NCBI GenBank assembly: GCA_028288485.1
Contig: JAQBNO010000127.1
Coordinates: 1-64,000 of the forward strand
Length of the DNA stretch: 64,000 nt
Reading direction: 5' to 3'
Source of the DNA: Segetibacter sp.
GTDB lineage: Bacteria; Bacteroidota; Bacteroidia; Chitinophagales; Chitinophagaceae
Shown here: piece after piece, positions 28,209 through 36,482 of the stretch
How the letters are laid out: the number at the start of each line of letters is the position of its first letter
Numbering within the stretch: position 1 is the first letter of the stretch
Made by a program: the position numbers and the translations under genes
The notes under the pieces: generated by a model
Told to the model about the DNA's origin: nothing
Database searches by the model: none
Seen by the model: the letters and a program-made list of their open reading frames with translations, nothing else

Positions 28209-29261
28209 ATGACCGAACCAATAAGTAATACTTCAAGAGAGGGCAACATAAAAGTTGGAATAATTGGCGGAGCCGGTTATACAGGAGGTGAGCTTATTCG
28301 ACTTTTGATCAATCATCCTAATGTTGAAATCGCTTTTGTTCATAGTAAAAGCAACACCGGCAAAGATGTTTCTGAAGTTCATGCAGACTTACTAGGTGAA
28401 ACAGAATTAAAATTTGTGGGTGGAGAAGTCAGCCCTGAAGGAGGAAGCCTTGCCGATATTATAGATGTTCTTTTTTTATGCGTTGGACATGGTGATGCGA
28501 AAACATTTTTGGATGAAACTCCGGGTATAACAGGAGTTAAGATAATAGACCTGAGCCAGGATTTCCGTCTTAATAAAAATGCTTCGCATTCCGTAGGAAA
28601 GTTTGTTTACGGTTTACCCGAACTGAATAAAGAAGAGATCAGGTCGGCAACAAACGTGGCAAATCCAGGCTGCTTCGCTACTGCAATACAACTTGGATTA
28701 TTACCACTTGCTAAAGCAGGATTGCTAAAAGATATTTATACAACAGGTATTACCGGTTCTACTGGTGCCGGGCAAAGTCTATCTCCTACTACGCACTTTA
28801 GTTGGAGAGCAAATAACATTTCAGCTTATAAAACGCTCACACATCAGCATTTAAAGGAAATAAAACAATCGCTTAAACAGCTACAAAATTCTTTTGCAGA
28901 TCCAGGATCGGGTGGTGGAGGTTTATATTTTGTTCCATGGCGTGGAGATTTTCCAAGAGGCATTTATATAAGCTCTATTATCGATTGTATTTTATCATTA
29001 GAAGAAGTAAACAAATTATATAAAGACTTTTATGCCGGTCATCCTTTTACCCATGTGAGTGATAAAATGATTGATATGAAGCAGGTAGTGAACACCAACA
29101 AATGTTTGATCTACATCGAAAAAACAGAAGATAAAATCGTTGTTCATTCAACAATCGATAACCTGCTTAAAGGAGCAAGTGGACACGCAGTTCAAAACAT
29201 GAACCTGCTGTTTGGCTTAGAAGAAACTACAGGCTTGAAATTGAAGGCGAACTTCTTCTAG
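28209..29261 (+). CDS. argC: N-acetyl-gamma-glutamyl-phosphate reductase
   Basis: ArgC reduces N-acetylglutamyl phosphate to the semialdehyde with NADPH. The 350-aa product has the Rossmann start VGIIGGAGYTGGELIRLL (residues 17-34), the catalytic Cys155 in NVANPGCFATAIQ, the family segment GSTGAGQSLSPTTHFSWRAN, and a late loop GASGHAVQNMNLLFGL. Its length matches the family. The N-terminal dozen residues (MTEPISNTSREG) are an extension beyond the usual start, but no better start codon is available. A decayed four-helix-bundle gene follows. Confidence 0.96.
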   Translation: MTEPISNTSREGNIKVGIIGGAGYTGGELIRLLINHPNVEIAFVHSKSNTGKDVSEVHADLLGETELKFVGGEVSPEGGSLADIIDVLFLCVGHGDAKTFLDETPGITGVKIIDLSQDFRLNKNASHSVGKFVYGLPELNKEEIRSATNVANPGCFATAIQLGLLPLAKAGLLKDIYTTGITGSTGAGQSLSPTTHFSWRANNISAYKTLTHQHLKEIKQSLKQLQNSFADPGSGGGGLYFVPWRGDFPRGIYISSIIDCILSLEEVNKLYKDFYAGHPFTHVSDKMIDMKQVVNTNKCLIYIEKTEDKIVVHSTIDNLLKGASGHAVQNMNLLFGLEETTGLKLKANFF

Positions 29262-29322
29262 GTGTAAGGTTTAGGGCTTAGGGTATAAGGGAACCCAAAA
29301 GCACAAATTATAAAATTTAAAA

Positions 29323-29536
29323 ATGCGCGATTATAAAAAGTTAGAAGTTTGGAAAAAGTCTCGCGAAATGTGCATGTTGATAAAGAACAAAGTTGCTACG
29401 AAGTTCCCAAAGTTGTTTTGCTGCTTCTGAACTGCGTTGTATATCAGCTGAGGAATATGATACAGTAAATAAACTTGTAAACGAAGCCAGTGCTATGCTT
29501 ATTTCATTCATAAAATGCTTAAGGCCGGATAATTAA
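29323..29536 (+). pseudogene. Four-helix bundle (IVP-type) protein, decayed
   Basis: The start MRDYKKLEVWKKSREMCML and the end AEEYDTVNKLVNEASAMLIS are clear ends of a four helix bundle protein (the small family first seen with 23S rRNA intervening sequences). About 50 central residues are missing and the two parts are in different frames, so the gene is dead. It is flanked by complementary words: 29261-29290 (GGTTTAGGGCTTAGGGTATA) and 29648-29670 (CCTTATGCCTTAAACCTTAT). Confidence 0.75.
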
Positions 29537-29663
29537 TTGACAATGTAGCATAATGTTCCTACGCCTTATGCGCTAAACCATAAACCTCATGATGATAAAA
29601 TTTTACGGCCTGATAATTAACTAACAACATGGCATAACGTCCCTACACCTTATGCCTTAAACC
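29523..29663 (+). repeat. Imperfect direct duplication, 84-bp period
   Basis: 29523-29579 and 29607-29663 align over 57 nt (GGCCGGATAATTAA... and GGCCTGATAATTAA..., both ending TAAACC). The duplicated segment includes the last codons of the dead four-helix-bundle gene. Confidence 0.7.
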
Positions 29664-29674
29664 TTATACCTTTT

Positions 29675-30883
29675 ATGCAACTATTCGACGTTTATCCTCT
29701 CAACGACATTACCATTACTAAAGCCAAAGGTTCTTATGTATGGGATGAAAATGGCGTCCGGTATTTAGATATGTATGGCGGTCATGCTGTTATAAGCATT
29801 GGTCATACTCATCCACACTGGGTAAAGCGAATAGAAGAACAATTGAGCCAGATTGCATTTTATTCCAACTCCATTAGAATTCCCATCCAACAACAACTAG
29901 CGGAAAAGCTGGGAAAGGTGAGCGGTAAGGAAGATTATCAATTGTTCCTTATCAACAGCGGGGCCGAAGCGAATGAAAACGCATTGAAGCTAGCTTCCTT
30001 TTATAATGGCAGAAAGAAAATAATAGCTTTTAGCAAATCTTTTCACGGAAGAACATCTTTAGCGGTTGCTGCAACCGATAATCGCTCAATTGTTGCACCC
30101 GTTAATGAAACAGACAATGTTATTTTCCTTCCGTATAACAACGAGCAGGCTTTGGAAAAATGCTTCGCCGAATACGGAAATGAAATATCATCGGTCATTC
30201 TTGAAGCCATACAAGGTGTGGGTGGAATTATTGAGGCATCAAAATGTTTCCTTTTAAAGATCCGTGCACTATGTAATCAATATAATGCTGTTTTTATAGC
30301 CGACAGTGTCCAGGATGGATATGGAAGAAGCGGACAGTTTTTTGCCCACGATTATGCCGGTGTAAGTGCAGATATCTACACAATGGCCAAGGGAATGGGA
30401 AATGGCTTCCCGATTGGCGGAATTTTAGTTGCACCAAAGTTCCAGGCGAAACATGGCATGCTGGGAACTACCTTCGGAGGAAACCATTTGGCATGTGCCG
30501 CTGCATTGGCAGTGCTCGAAGTAATTGAAAGGGAAAACTTAATTGACAACGCTAAGGAAACAGGTGAATATTTATTGAGCCAGTTGCAGCAGATAAAAGG
30601 AATTGAAAATGTACGTGGCCGTGGATTAATGATAGGTTTCAATGTTCCAATTGAGCTAAAGGACCTCAAGAAAAACCTGCTACATAATCACCATATATTT
30701 ACAGGCGAGGCAAAACCGAACGTAATAAGATTGCTGCCTTCGCTGGCAATTACGAGGAGTGAAGTAGATGAGTTTATCAACGCGCTTCAGAAGGAAATAG
30801 AAACGTTAACCAGTGTAAAAGGCGTGGATCCGGAAATGGAAAAAGCGAGTGTAGAGGTATTGGCTGAAGTTGGCCGAAGTTAG
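29675..30883 (+). CDS. argD: Acetylornithine aminotransferase-type enzyme
   Basis: ArgD transfers an amino group from glutamate to N-acyl-glutamate semialdehyde, giving N-acylornithine. The 402-aa class III PLP aminotransferase shows YVWDENGVRYLDMYGGHAV, the cofactor-binding NSGAEANENALKLA, the conserved FIADSVQDGYGRSG (usually DEVQ; here DSVQ), and the PLP lysine Lys239 in TMAKGMGNGFPIGG. Placement between argC and argF' fixes the role. The D-E-V-Q to D-S-V-Q change is notable but the PLP-contacting Asp is retained. Acyl-group preference (acetyl or succinyl) cannot be read. Confidence 0.93.
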   Translation: MQLFDVYPLNDITITKAKGSYVWDENGVRYLDMYGGHAVISIGHTHPHWVKRIEEQLSQIAFYSNSIRIPIQQQLAEKLGKVSGKEDYQLFLINSGAEANENALKLASFYNGRKKIIAFSKSFHGRTSLAVAATDNRSIVAPVNETDNVIFLPYNNEQALEKCFAEYGNEISSVILEAIQGVGGIIEASKCFLLKIRALCNQYNAVFIADSVQDGYGRSGQFFAHDYAGVSADIYTMAKGMGNGFPIGGILVAPKFQAKHGMLGTTFGGNHLACAAALAVLEVIERENLIDNAKETGEYLLSQLQQIKGIENVRGRGLMIGFNVPIELKDLKKNLLHNHHIFTGEAKPNVIRLLPSLAITRSEVDEFINALQKEIETLTSVKGVDPEMEKASVEVLAEVGRS

Positions 30884-30964
30884 GCTTCATGGCCGGTAAA
30901 AACACCCGGAAGACTTTCTTTCTCCTTTAAAAGGGGCTTTTATTTGCTCAATATTGTTTTAAAA

Positions 30965-30988
30965 GTACAAGAGAGTGACACAACGATG
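30965..30988. repeat. REP-like repeat, GTGACAC variant
   Basis: GTACAAGAGAGTGACACAAC then GATG lies in the 149-nt gap between argD and argF'. It is one base from the copy at 52588-52611. Confidence 0.85.
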
Positions 30989-31032
30989 TATCATTAGTAA
31001 ACCCAAGTTGGACACATAAATAAAGAAAAGAA

Positions 31033-32004
31033 TTGAAGAATTTTATCTCCGTTTCTGATGTAATTGACATAAATGCGCTGGTTGCAAAAGCGCTTGCTTA
31101 TAAAGCAAATCCTTTCAGGGATAAGACAACAGGAACAAATAAAAGAATAGGTCTATTGTTTCTTAATCCGAGTTTACGAACGAGGTTAAGTACACAGGTG
31201 GCGGCTCAAAACCTGGGAATGGAGGCAATCGTTTTCAATGTAGATAAAGAAGGCTGGGCGCTCGAATTTGAAGAAGGCGCTATTATGAATGGAAACACTG
31301 TTGAGCACGTGAAAGATGCGGCACCGATACTTGGTAACTATTTCGATATTTTATGCATCCGCACTTTTCCTTCGCTGAAGAACCGCGAAGATGATTACAG
31401 CGAAATGTACATCAGCCAGTTTATCAAATATGCCGGTGTACCTGTTATCAGTTTGGAAAGTGCGACTTTGCATCCTTTGCAAAGTTTAACCGATATAATT
31501 ACTATAAAAGAATTCTTAAATAACTCCCCTTTACGAATTGGGGGTAAACCTAAAATTGTGCTTACATGGGCGCCCCACATTAAGCCGCTTCCACAGTGTG
31601 TTGCTAATTCATTTTCGCAGTGGGTTACGGCATGGGGTGAAGCAGATTTTGTTATAACCCACCCTCAAAATTATGAGCTTGCTGAAAAGTTTACGCAAGG
31701 TGCAACGATTACACACAACCAGGACGAAGCTTTAAAAGACGCAGATTTTGTATACGTGAAAAACTGGAGTGCGTACAATGAATATGGAAAGATGTTCAAC
31801 AACGACCCTTCATGGATGTTGACAGCAGAGAAATTAAGGATCACCAATAACGCGAAGGTGATGCATTGCCTTCCGGTAAGAAGAAATATAGAGTTGAGTG
31901 ATGAAATATTAGATGGGCCAAATAGCCTGGTTACACAAGAAGCTTCTAATAGAGTTTGGGCGGCACAGGCGGTTATAAGCGAACTGCTGAAGCCCCGACC
32001 CTAA
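31033..32004 (+). CDS. argF': N-acylornithine carbamoyltransferase (ArgF')
   Basis: The 323-aa enzyme belongs to the transcarbamylase branch that uses N-acetyl- or N-succinyl-ornithine rather than ornithine, as in Xanthomonas and Bacteroides. Landmarks are the carbamoyl-phosphate loop LNPSLRTRLSTQ, the EFEEGAIMNGNTVEHVKDA segment, ATLHPLQSLTDII, LTWAPHIKPLPQ and HCLPVRRNIELSD. Translation seems to start at TTG 31033 (MKNFISVSDVIDI), since the preceding frame has no suitable ATG. The last residues KPRP are encoded within a short repeat (31991-32010). Acetyl versus succinyl preference is undecided. Confidence 0.93.
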   Translation: MKNFISVSDVIDINALVAKALAYKANPFRDKTTGTNKRIGLLFLNPSLRTRLSTQVAAQNLGMEAIVFNVDKEGWALEFEEGAIMNGNTVEHVKDAAPILGNYFDILCIRTFPSLKNREDDYSEMYISQFIKYAGVPVISLESATLHPLQSLTDIITIKEFLNNSPLRIGGKPKIVLTWAPHIKPLPQCVANSFSQWVTAWGEADFVITHPQNYELAEKFTQGATITHNQDEALKDADFVYVKNWSAYNEYGKMFNNDPSWMLTAEKLRITNNAKVMHCLPVRRNIELSDEILDGPNSLVTQEASNRVWAAQAVISELLKPRP

Positions 32005-32430
32005 AGGGAGAAGAGAGAAAACCGCAACAGGTTGAATTAATTTTACAATGTTAATCAATGAAATTTTTTTTAGCCAAAGGGGATTACTACTAGTTAGCTT
32101 TTCTAGCGTCGCACTCTTCGACACTTTTTTTACAGGCTAAGCAGTATAAAAGGCATTGGGAAACCGAGCTAAGTTAAGGGTATGAGCGCAGTGTATAATA
32201 AGAACGAAGAGGAATTGAGAGAGGCCGATGACAAACAGTTATAAAGGCTTGTCTCCCTTATACAGCCGCAACAATTTATTAAAGACTATCTTTCTAACGA
32301 AAGGGAAGATTTGTATCAGGAGTTTTTAAATGCAGGCTCTGCGAGAAGGAATCCAGATTAATTTTATTTATGAGTGACGGTACAGATTTGCACGATAATA
32401 ACCGCTTCCCCTTTAGGGGTCGGCAGGGGC
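31991..32430. repeat. Inverted short repeat spanning the ArgF' end and ArgB start
   Basis: 31991-32010 (AGCCCCGACCCTAAAGGGAG) is the reverse complement, with small indels, of 32405-32430 (TTCCCCTTTAGGGGTCGG then CAGGGGCT). The first copy encodes the C-terminal KPRP of ArgF'. The second encodes FPFRGRQGL near the N-terminus of ArgB. The two coordinates given are the outer limits of the pair. Confidence 0.65.
32182..32361 (+). pseudogene. Remnant of an unidentified small gene
   Basis: One frame runs ATG...TAA over 60 codons with a single internal TAA at codon 21: MSAVYNKNEEELREADDKQL, stop, then RLVSLIQPQQFIKDYLSNER and a short tail. The text looks like a helical, charged protein rather than random translation, but I recognise no family. 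It lies between argF' and argB. A weak REP-like word (AGCGTCGCACTC) is upstream near 32105. Confidence 0.35.
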
Positions 32431-33212
32431 TCTTTGTAATTAAAATTGGAGGCAACGTAATCGATAGTGAAGAATCTCTACAATCGTTTTTAAAAGACTT
32501 TGCTGCAATAGATGCAAAGAAAATTTTAATACACGGCGGCGGCAAGATTGCTACAAAAATTGGCGAGCAATTAGGAATTCAGTCTAATTATATTAATGGA
32601 AGAAGAATAACCGATGATGCAACAATTGACCTCGTAACTATGGTTTATGGTGGATTGGTTAATAAAAAAATTGTTGCCCGGCTTCAATCCGTAAATTGTA
32701 ATGCCATTGGTTTAACCGGTGCCGATGGAAATATTATTCCTGCAACGAAACGACCCATAAAAGACGTAGACTTTGGGTGGGTGGGAGATGTGGAAAGTTC
32801 AATGTTGAATGTTGCAAGTTTACGATCGCTACTGGAAGCAGCATTTGTACCGGTTTTTGCACCACTTACACACGACCAGGAGGGACATATTTTAAATACA
32901 AATGCCGATACGGTTGCTTCAACTTTGGCAATTGCTTTGTCTGTTTATTACGACGTGAGGTTAATCTATTGTTTCGAAAAGAAAGGCATTTTAGAAAACG
33001 TAGATGATGAAAATTCAGTAATCACTTTAATAGATAAGCAAGCTTACGGACAACTTTTAAGCGAACGGAAATTGTTTGCCGGCATTATACCTAAAATCGA
33101 TAATGCTTTTGCGGCAATCGATGCCGGCGTAAGAGAGGTTCTGGTAGGCGATGCAAAAGATTTAATACGAAATACAACCGAAAAAACGAGCGGAACACTT
33201 TTTATAAATTAA
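32370..33212 (+). CDS. argB: Acetylglutamate kinase
   Basis: ArgB phosphorylates N-acetylglutamate at its side chain, the second pathway step and often the point of arginine feedback. The 280-aa protein has the amino-acid-kinase signatures FVIKIGGNVID, KILIHGGGKIATKIGEQLG, TGADGNIIPATKRP, and NTNADTVASTLAIAL. About 20 residues (MSDGTDLHDNNRFPFRGRQG) precede the usual start, and part of them is encoded by a short repeat (32405-32430). No other start codon is near, so the extension seems real. Its stop overlaps the argE start by one base (TAATG). Confidence 0.95.
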   Translation: MSDGTDLHDNNRFPFRGRQGLFVIKIGGNVIDSEESLQSFLKDFAAIDAKKILIHGGGKIATKIGEQLGIQSNYINGRRITDDATIDLVTMVYGGLVNKKIVARLQSVNCNAIGLTGADGNIIPATKRPIKDVDFGWVGDVESSMLNVASLRSLLEAAFVPVFAPLTHDQEGHILNTNADTVASTLAIALSVYYDVRLIYCFEKKGILENVDDENSVITLIDKQAYGQLLSERKLFAGIIPKIDNAFAAIDAGVREVLVGDAKDLIRNTTEKTSGTLFIN

Positions 33213-34300
33213 TGGAAATTCAGTCGTTATATAACCAGGCAGTATACCTTTTGCAACAATTGATTTCTACTGCCTCTTACTCGAAATACGAAGACGGAAC
33301 TGCAAACATTATAGAAAGTTTTCTGAGGGAAGAAGGTGTTGGCACAGAAAGAAATTTAAATAACGTATGGGCTGTAAACAAACATTTTGATCCTTCAAAG
33401 CCTTCCATTCTTTTAAACTCTCACCACGATACTGTAAGGCCTAATCCTCAATACACTAAAGACCCTTTTACACCTGTTATCGAAGAAGGAAAGTTATTTG
33501 GTTTAGGAAGTAATGATGCTGGCGGCAGTTTGGTCAGCCTTATTGCCACTTTTCTTTATTTCTATAACCATCATCAACTAAAATACAATCTTATTCTTGC
33601 AGCAACTGCCGAAGAAGAGATCAGCGGATACAATGGTATCGAGCTTTTGTTGGGGAACAAACTGTTTCAGACAACTTTAGATGGTAAAGAGCCTGATTGT
33701 GCAATTGTAGGAGAACCTACAAAAATGGATCTGGCAATTGCAGAGAAAGGGTTGATGGTTTTAGACTGTACAGCTGTGGGCAAAGCAGGCCATGCAGCCA
33801 GGGAAGAAGGAGAAAATGCTGTTTACAAAGTATTGAAAGATATTGAGTGGTTTAGAACGTACCAATACCCAAAAGTTAGTGAATGGTTGGGACCGGTGAA
33901 AATGAGTGTGACAGTTATCAATACCGAAAATAAGGCCCACAATGTGGTGCCTTCGACTTGTAGCTTTGTTGTAGATGTAAGAATTACAGAAGTATACAGG
34001 CATGAAGAAGTATTTGAGATCATACGTCAAAATGTAACAAGTGAAGTAATGCCGAGAAGTATGCGTTTAAGATCTACAGGGATAGATATCAACCATCCAT
34101 TGGTGCAGCAGGGTATTCGTCTTGGTAAAAAATGTTATGGTTCACCCACCAGCAGCGATAAAGCTTTAATGCCTTTTCCTGCGCTGAAATGTGGACCCGG
34201 AGATAGTGCAAGAAGTCACACAGCTGATGAGTTTATCTACCTTTCGGAGATTAAAGACGCGATTGATGTGTATGTGAAGATGTTGAAGGGGGTGCTGTAG
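33212..34300 (+). CDS. argE: N-acetylornithine deacetylase-type M20 peptidase
   Basis: This 362-aa zinc hydrolase of the M20 family releases the acyl group in the late steps. In the acylated route it would act on N-acyl-citrulline made by ArgF'. Seen metal and catalytic motifs are LLNSHHDTVRPNP, GLGSNDAGGSL, TAEEEISGYNG (Glu-Glu pair), VGEPTKMDLAIAEKG and, near the end, GDSARSHTADEFIYL with the last His ligand. A dimerisation (lid) domain lies between about residues 175 and 285. Translationally coupled to argB by a one-base overlap. Confidence 0.92.
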   Translation: MEIQSLYNQAVYLLQQLISTASYSKYEDGTANIIESFLREEGVGTERNLNNVWAVNKHFDPSKPSILLNSHHDTVRPNPQYTKDPFTPVIEEGKLFGLGSNDAGGSLVSLIATFLYFYNHHQLKYNLILAATAEEEISGYNGIELLLGNKLFQTTLDGKEPDCAIVGEPTKMDLAIAEKGLMVLDCTAVGKAGHAAREEGENAVYKVLKDIEWFRTYQYPKVSEWLGPVKMSVTVINTENKAHNVVPSTCSFVVDVRITEVYRHEEVFEIIRQNVTSEVMPRSMRLRSTGIDINHPLVQQGIRLGKKCYGSPTSSDKALMPFPALKCGPGDSARSHTADEFIYLSEIKDAIDVYVKMLKGVL

Positions 34301-34381
34301 GCTGTTAACAGTTGCCGGATGGCCGTTACCCGGTTGAACCGGAGCAAATTAAGGGATATATTGAGTGTAGAATACGGCAGG

Positions 34382-34764
34382 ATGAAAAGTTACGGCTATT
34401 TAGAAGTGTTCCAGGAATCAAAGCGACTGGCAATTGAAATTCATAAAATTTCGCTGGCACTTCCTAAGTTTGAAATGTACGACGAGGAAGTCGAATTAGA
34501 TGTTCATCGTAAGCGGTAACAATTGCCATAGTTGAAGGGTAGGGAAGACGGCGATATAAAACGGACCTTTTAAAACAGCTGGTATACAGTCAATCGGAAT
34601 GTGATGAGACAATTGTACATCTGGATTTTTTATACGAAACAGGATCCTATAAAAATGAAGGAGTATACAGCCAGTTGAAAGATGAATAGGATAATTTAAG
34701 CATGCGAATTAATAAGTTTATTCAATGGGTTGAAAATAACTTAAATGATTTTTCTAAAACATAA
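34382..34764 (+). pseudogene. Four-helix bundle protein, second decayed copy
   Basis: MKSYGYLEVFQESKRLAIEI then ALPKFEMYDE is a typical family start. After a gap and frame change the text resumes with VEG, TAG stop, [36 protein letters not shown], a second TAG, and a tail INKFIQWVENNLNDFSKT. The central bundle is partly deleted and two stops interrupt it. The TAG after VEG most likely replaces Tyr of the conserved EGYGRR. Words related to GGCCGTTACC flank it in opposite orientations. Confidence 0.75.
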
Positions 34765-34807
34765 AATAAACACCGGTAACAGGTAACTGGTAACGGCTAA
34801 CTCTCTA

Positions 34808-36139
34808 ATGAAACTCTGGCAAAAAAATACAAACACCTCCGAAGCTGTAGAAACATTTACGGTTGGAAATGATCGTGAAATGGATTTGTTTCTGGCACCT
34901 TTCGACGTACAGGGATCGCTGGCTCATATCAAAATGCTGGAAAGCATTGGCTTACTTACAACAGAAGACTGGACAGTATTATCTGCTGAGTTGAAGAAGA
35001 TCTATAAGGAAATCGAATCAGGTAATTTCTCGTTACAGGATGGCGTTGAAGACATTCATTCGCACGTAGAGTTATTACTTACAGAACGGTTGGGTGAGGT
35101 TGGTAAAAAAATCCATAGTGGCCGCAGTCGAAACGACCAGGTGCTCGTTGATCTTAAATTGTTTTTTCGAACTGCAATAGAACAACTCGTTCATAACATC
35201 GAAATCTTGTTCCAACTGCTTCAACAAAAAAGCGAGGAATTGAAAGATAACCTCCTGCCGGGTTATACGCATCTTCAACTGGCAATGCCTTCGTCGTTTG
35301 GACTATGGCTCGGCGCTTATGCGGAGAGCCTGGTTGATGATGTAATTACATTACAATCTGCGTATAAAGTAGTGAACAAAAACCCGCTCGGATCCGCCGC
35401 CGGTTATGGTTCTTCGTTTCCTTTAAACAGAACTTATACCACTAAATTATTAGGTTTCGAGAATTTGAATTATAATGTTGTTTATGCGCAGATGAGCCGG
35501 GGTAAAAGCGAAAAAATAGTTGCTCAGTCTTTAAGCAATGTAGCCGCAACGCTAAACAAACTTGCGATGGATTGCTGCCTTTACATGAACCAGAACTTCA
35601 GCTTCATTTCTTTCCCCGATAATTTAACCACCGGCTCGTCTATCATGCCGCACAAAAAGAACCCCGATGTTTTTGAACTGATACGTGCAAAGTGTAACCA
35701 GTTACAGGCCCTTCCAAACGATGTTACTTTATTAACCACCAATCTTCCCTCCGGCTATCACCGCGACTTCCAGTTGCTAAAAGAATACCTGTTCCCTGCC
35801 TTTGTTACAATGAATGGTTGCATCGATATGATGCACCTGATGATCAGTAATATGAAAGTGAAACAGGACCTTTTGAATAACGAACAATACAGGTATTTGT
35901 TTAGTGTGGAGGAAGTGAACAAATTGGTTTTACAGGGTACCCCATTCCGTGATGCTTATAAAAAAGTAGGAATGGAGATTGAAGAAGGGAAGTTTACTTA
36001 TTCAACAAAGGTTGAACATACACATGAAGGAAGTATAGGTAATTTATGCACACAACAAATTGCAGAAGCGATGCAGGAAGCAGTAGATTCTTTTGCCTTT
36101 GAAAAATATCATGAAGCCATAAAGAACTTGTTGGCGTAG
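34808..36139 (+). CDS. argH: Argininosuccinate lyase
   Basis: ArgH splits argininosuccinate into arginine and fumarate, the last step. The 443-aa protein of the fumarase/aspartase superfamily has VEDIHSHVELLLTERLG, the conserved KIHSGRSRNDQVLVDLKL, PGYTHLQLAMPSSFGLWL, and the flexible signature loop TTGSSIMPHKKNPDVFEL. It is slightly shorter than E. coli ArgH, with a compact C-terminus. It is separated from argE by a dead four-helix-bundle gene, so it may have its own promoter. Confidence 0.96.
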   Translation: MKLWQKNTNTSEAVETFTVGNDREMDLFLAPFDVQGSLAHIKMLESIGLLTTEDWTVLSAELKKIYKEIESGNFSLQDGVEDIHSHVELLLTERLGEVGKKIHSGRSRNDQVLVDLKLFFRTAIEQLVHNIEILFQLLQQKSEELKDNLLPGYTHLQLAMPSSFGLWLGAYAESLVDDVITLQSAYKVVNKNPLGSAAGYGSSFPLNRTYTTKLLGFENLNYNVVYAQMSRGKSEKIVAQSLSNVAATLNKLAMDCCLYMNQNFSFISFPDNLTTGSSIMPHKKNPDVFELIRAKCNQLQALPNDVTLLTTNLPSGYHRDFQLLKEYLFPAFVTMNGCIDMMHLMISNMKVKQDLLNNEQYRYLFSVEEVNKLVLQGTPFRDAYKKVGMEIEEGKFTYSTKVEHTHEGSIGNLCTQQIAEAMQEAVDSFAFEKYHEAIKNLLA

Positions 36140-36174
36140 AATTTTTGATACCGGCATTAATAGCGATGAAGAGA

Positions 36175-36344
36175 CATCGTTGCGTCGCAATCCGTTCGTC
36201 AGCAGTATAAAATGTGGCGATTTTCTTTCGGGTATTTTAATGAACAGCCTTCACTTGCTGCAACATCGGTGGCAAGACCGGTTATAGAAGGAATGTAAAT
36301 GGCGCCCATCGTTCTGTAGTTGAAAGGATTGCGACGCAACGATG
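36175..36344. repeat. REPIN-like inverted pair, perfect 19-bp arms
   Basis: CATCGTTGCGTCGCAATCC (36175-36193) is perfectly complementary to GGATTGCGACGCAACGATG (36326-36344), enclosing 132 nt of non-coding DNA. It occupies most of the argH-corA gap. It has the same arm sequence and outward polarity as 23541-23687. Confidence 0.9.
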
Positions 36345-36447
36345 ATAAACAAGAAAAACAACTGCTGGTACCAAGAAAGGAAATCTCTTTCCCCAATTAA
36401 TAAAAACGACCCACCCTGCTGTTCCATCCACATTTCAACTAACAGCT

Positions 36448-36478
36448 TTTGATAGTTTTCAATCCTCGCTTACCTTTA
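36448..36478 (+). promoter_or_regulatory. Promoter of corA
   Basis: TTTG (36448-36451), a 19-nt spacer and TACCTTTA (36471-36478) give a good match to TTTG/TAnnTTTG, with the last base changed. Transcription would start close to the ATG at 36483, so the leader is very short. Confidence 0.55.
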
Positions 36479-36482
36479 TTCC

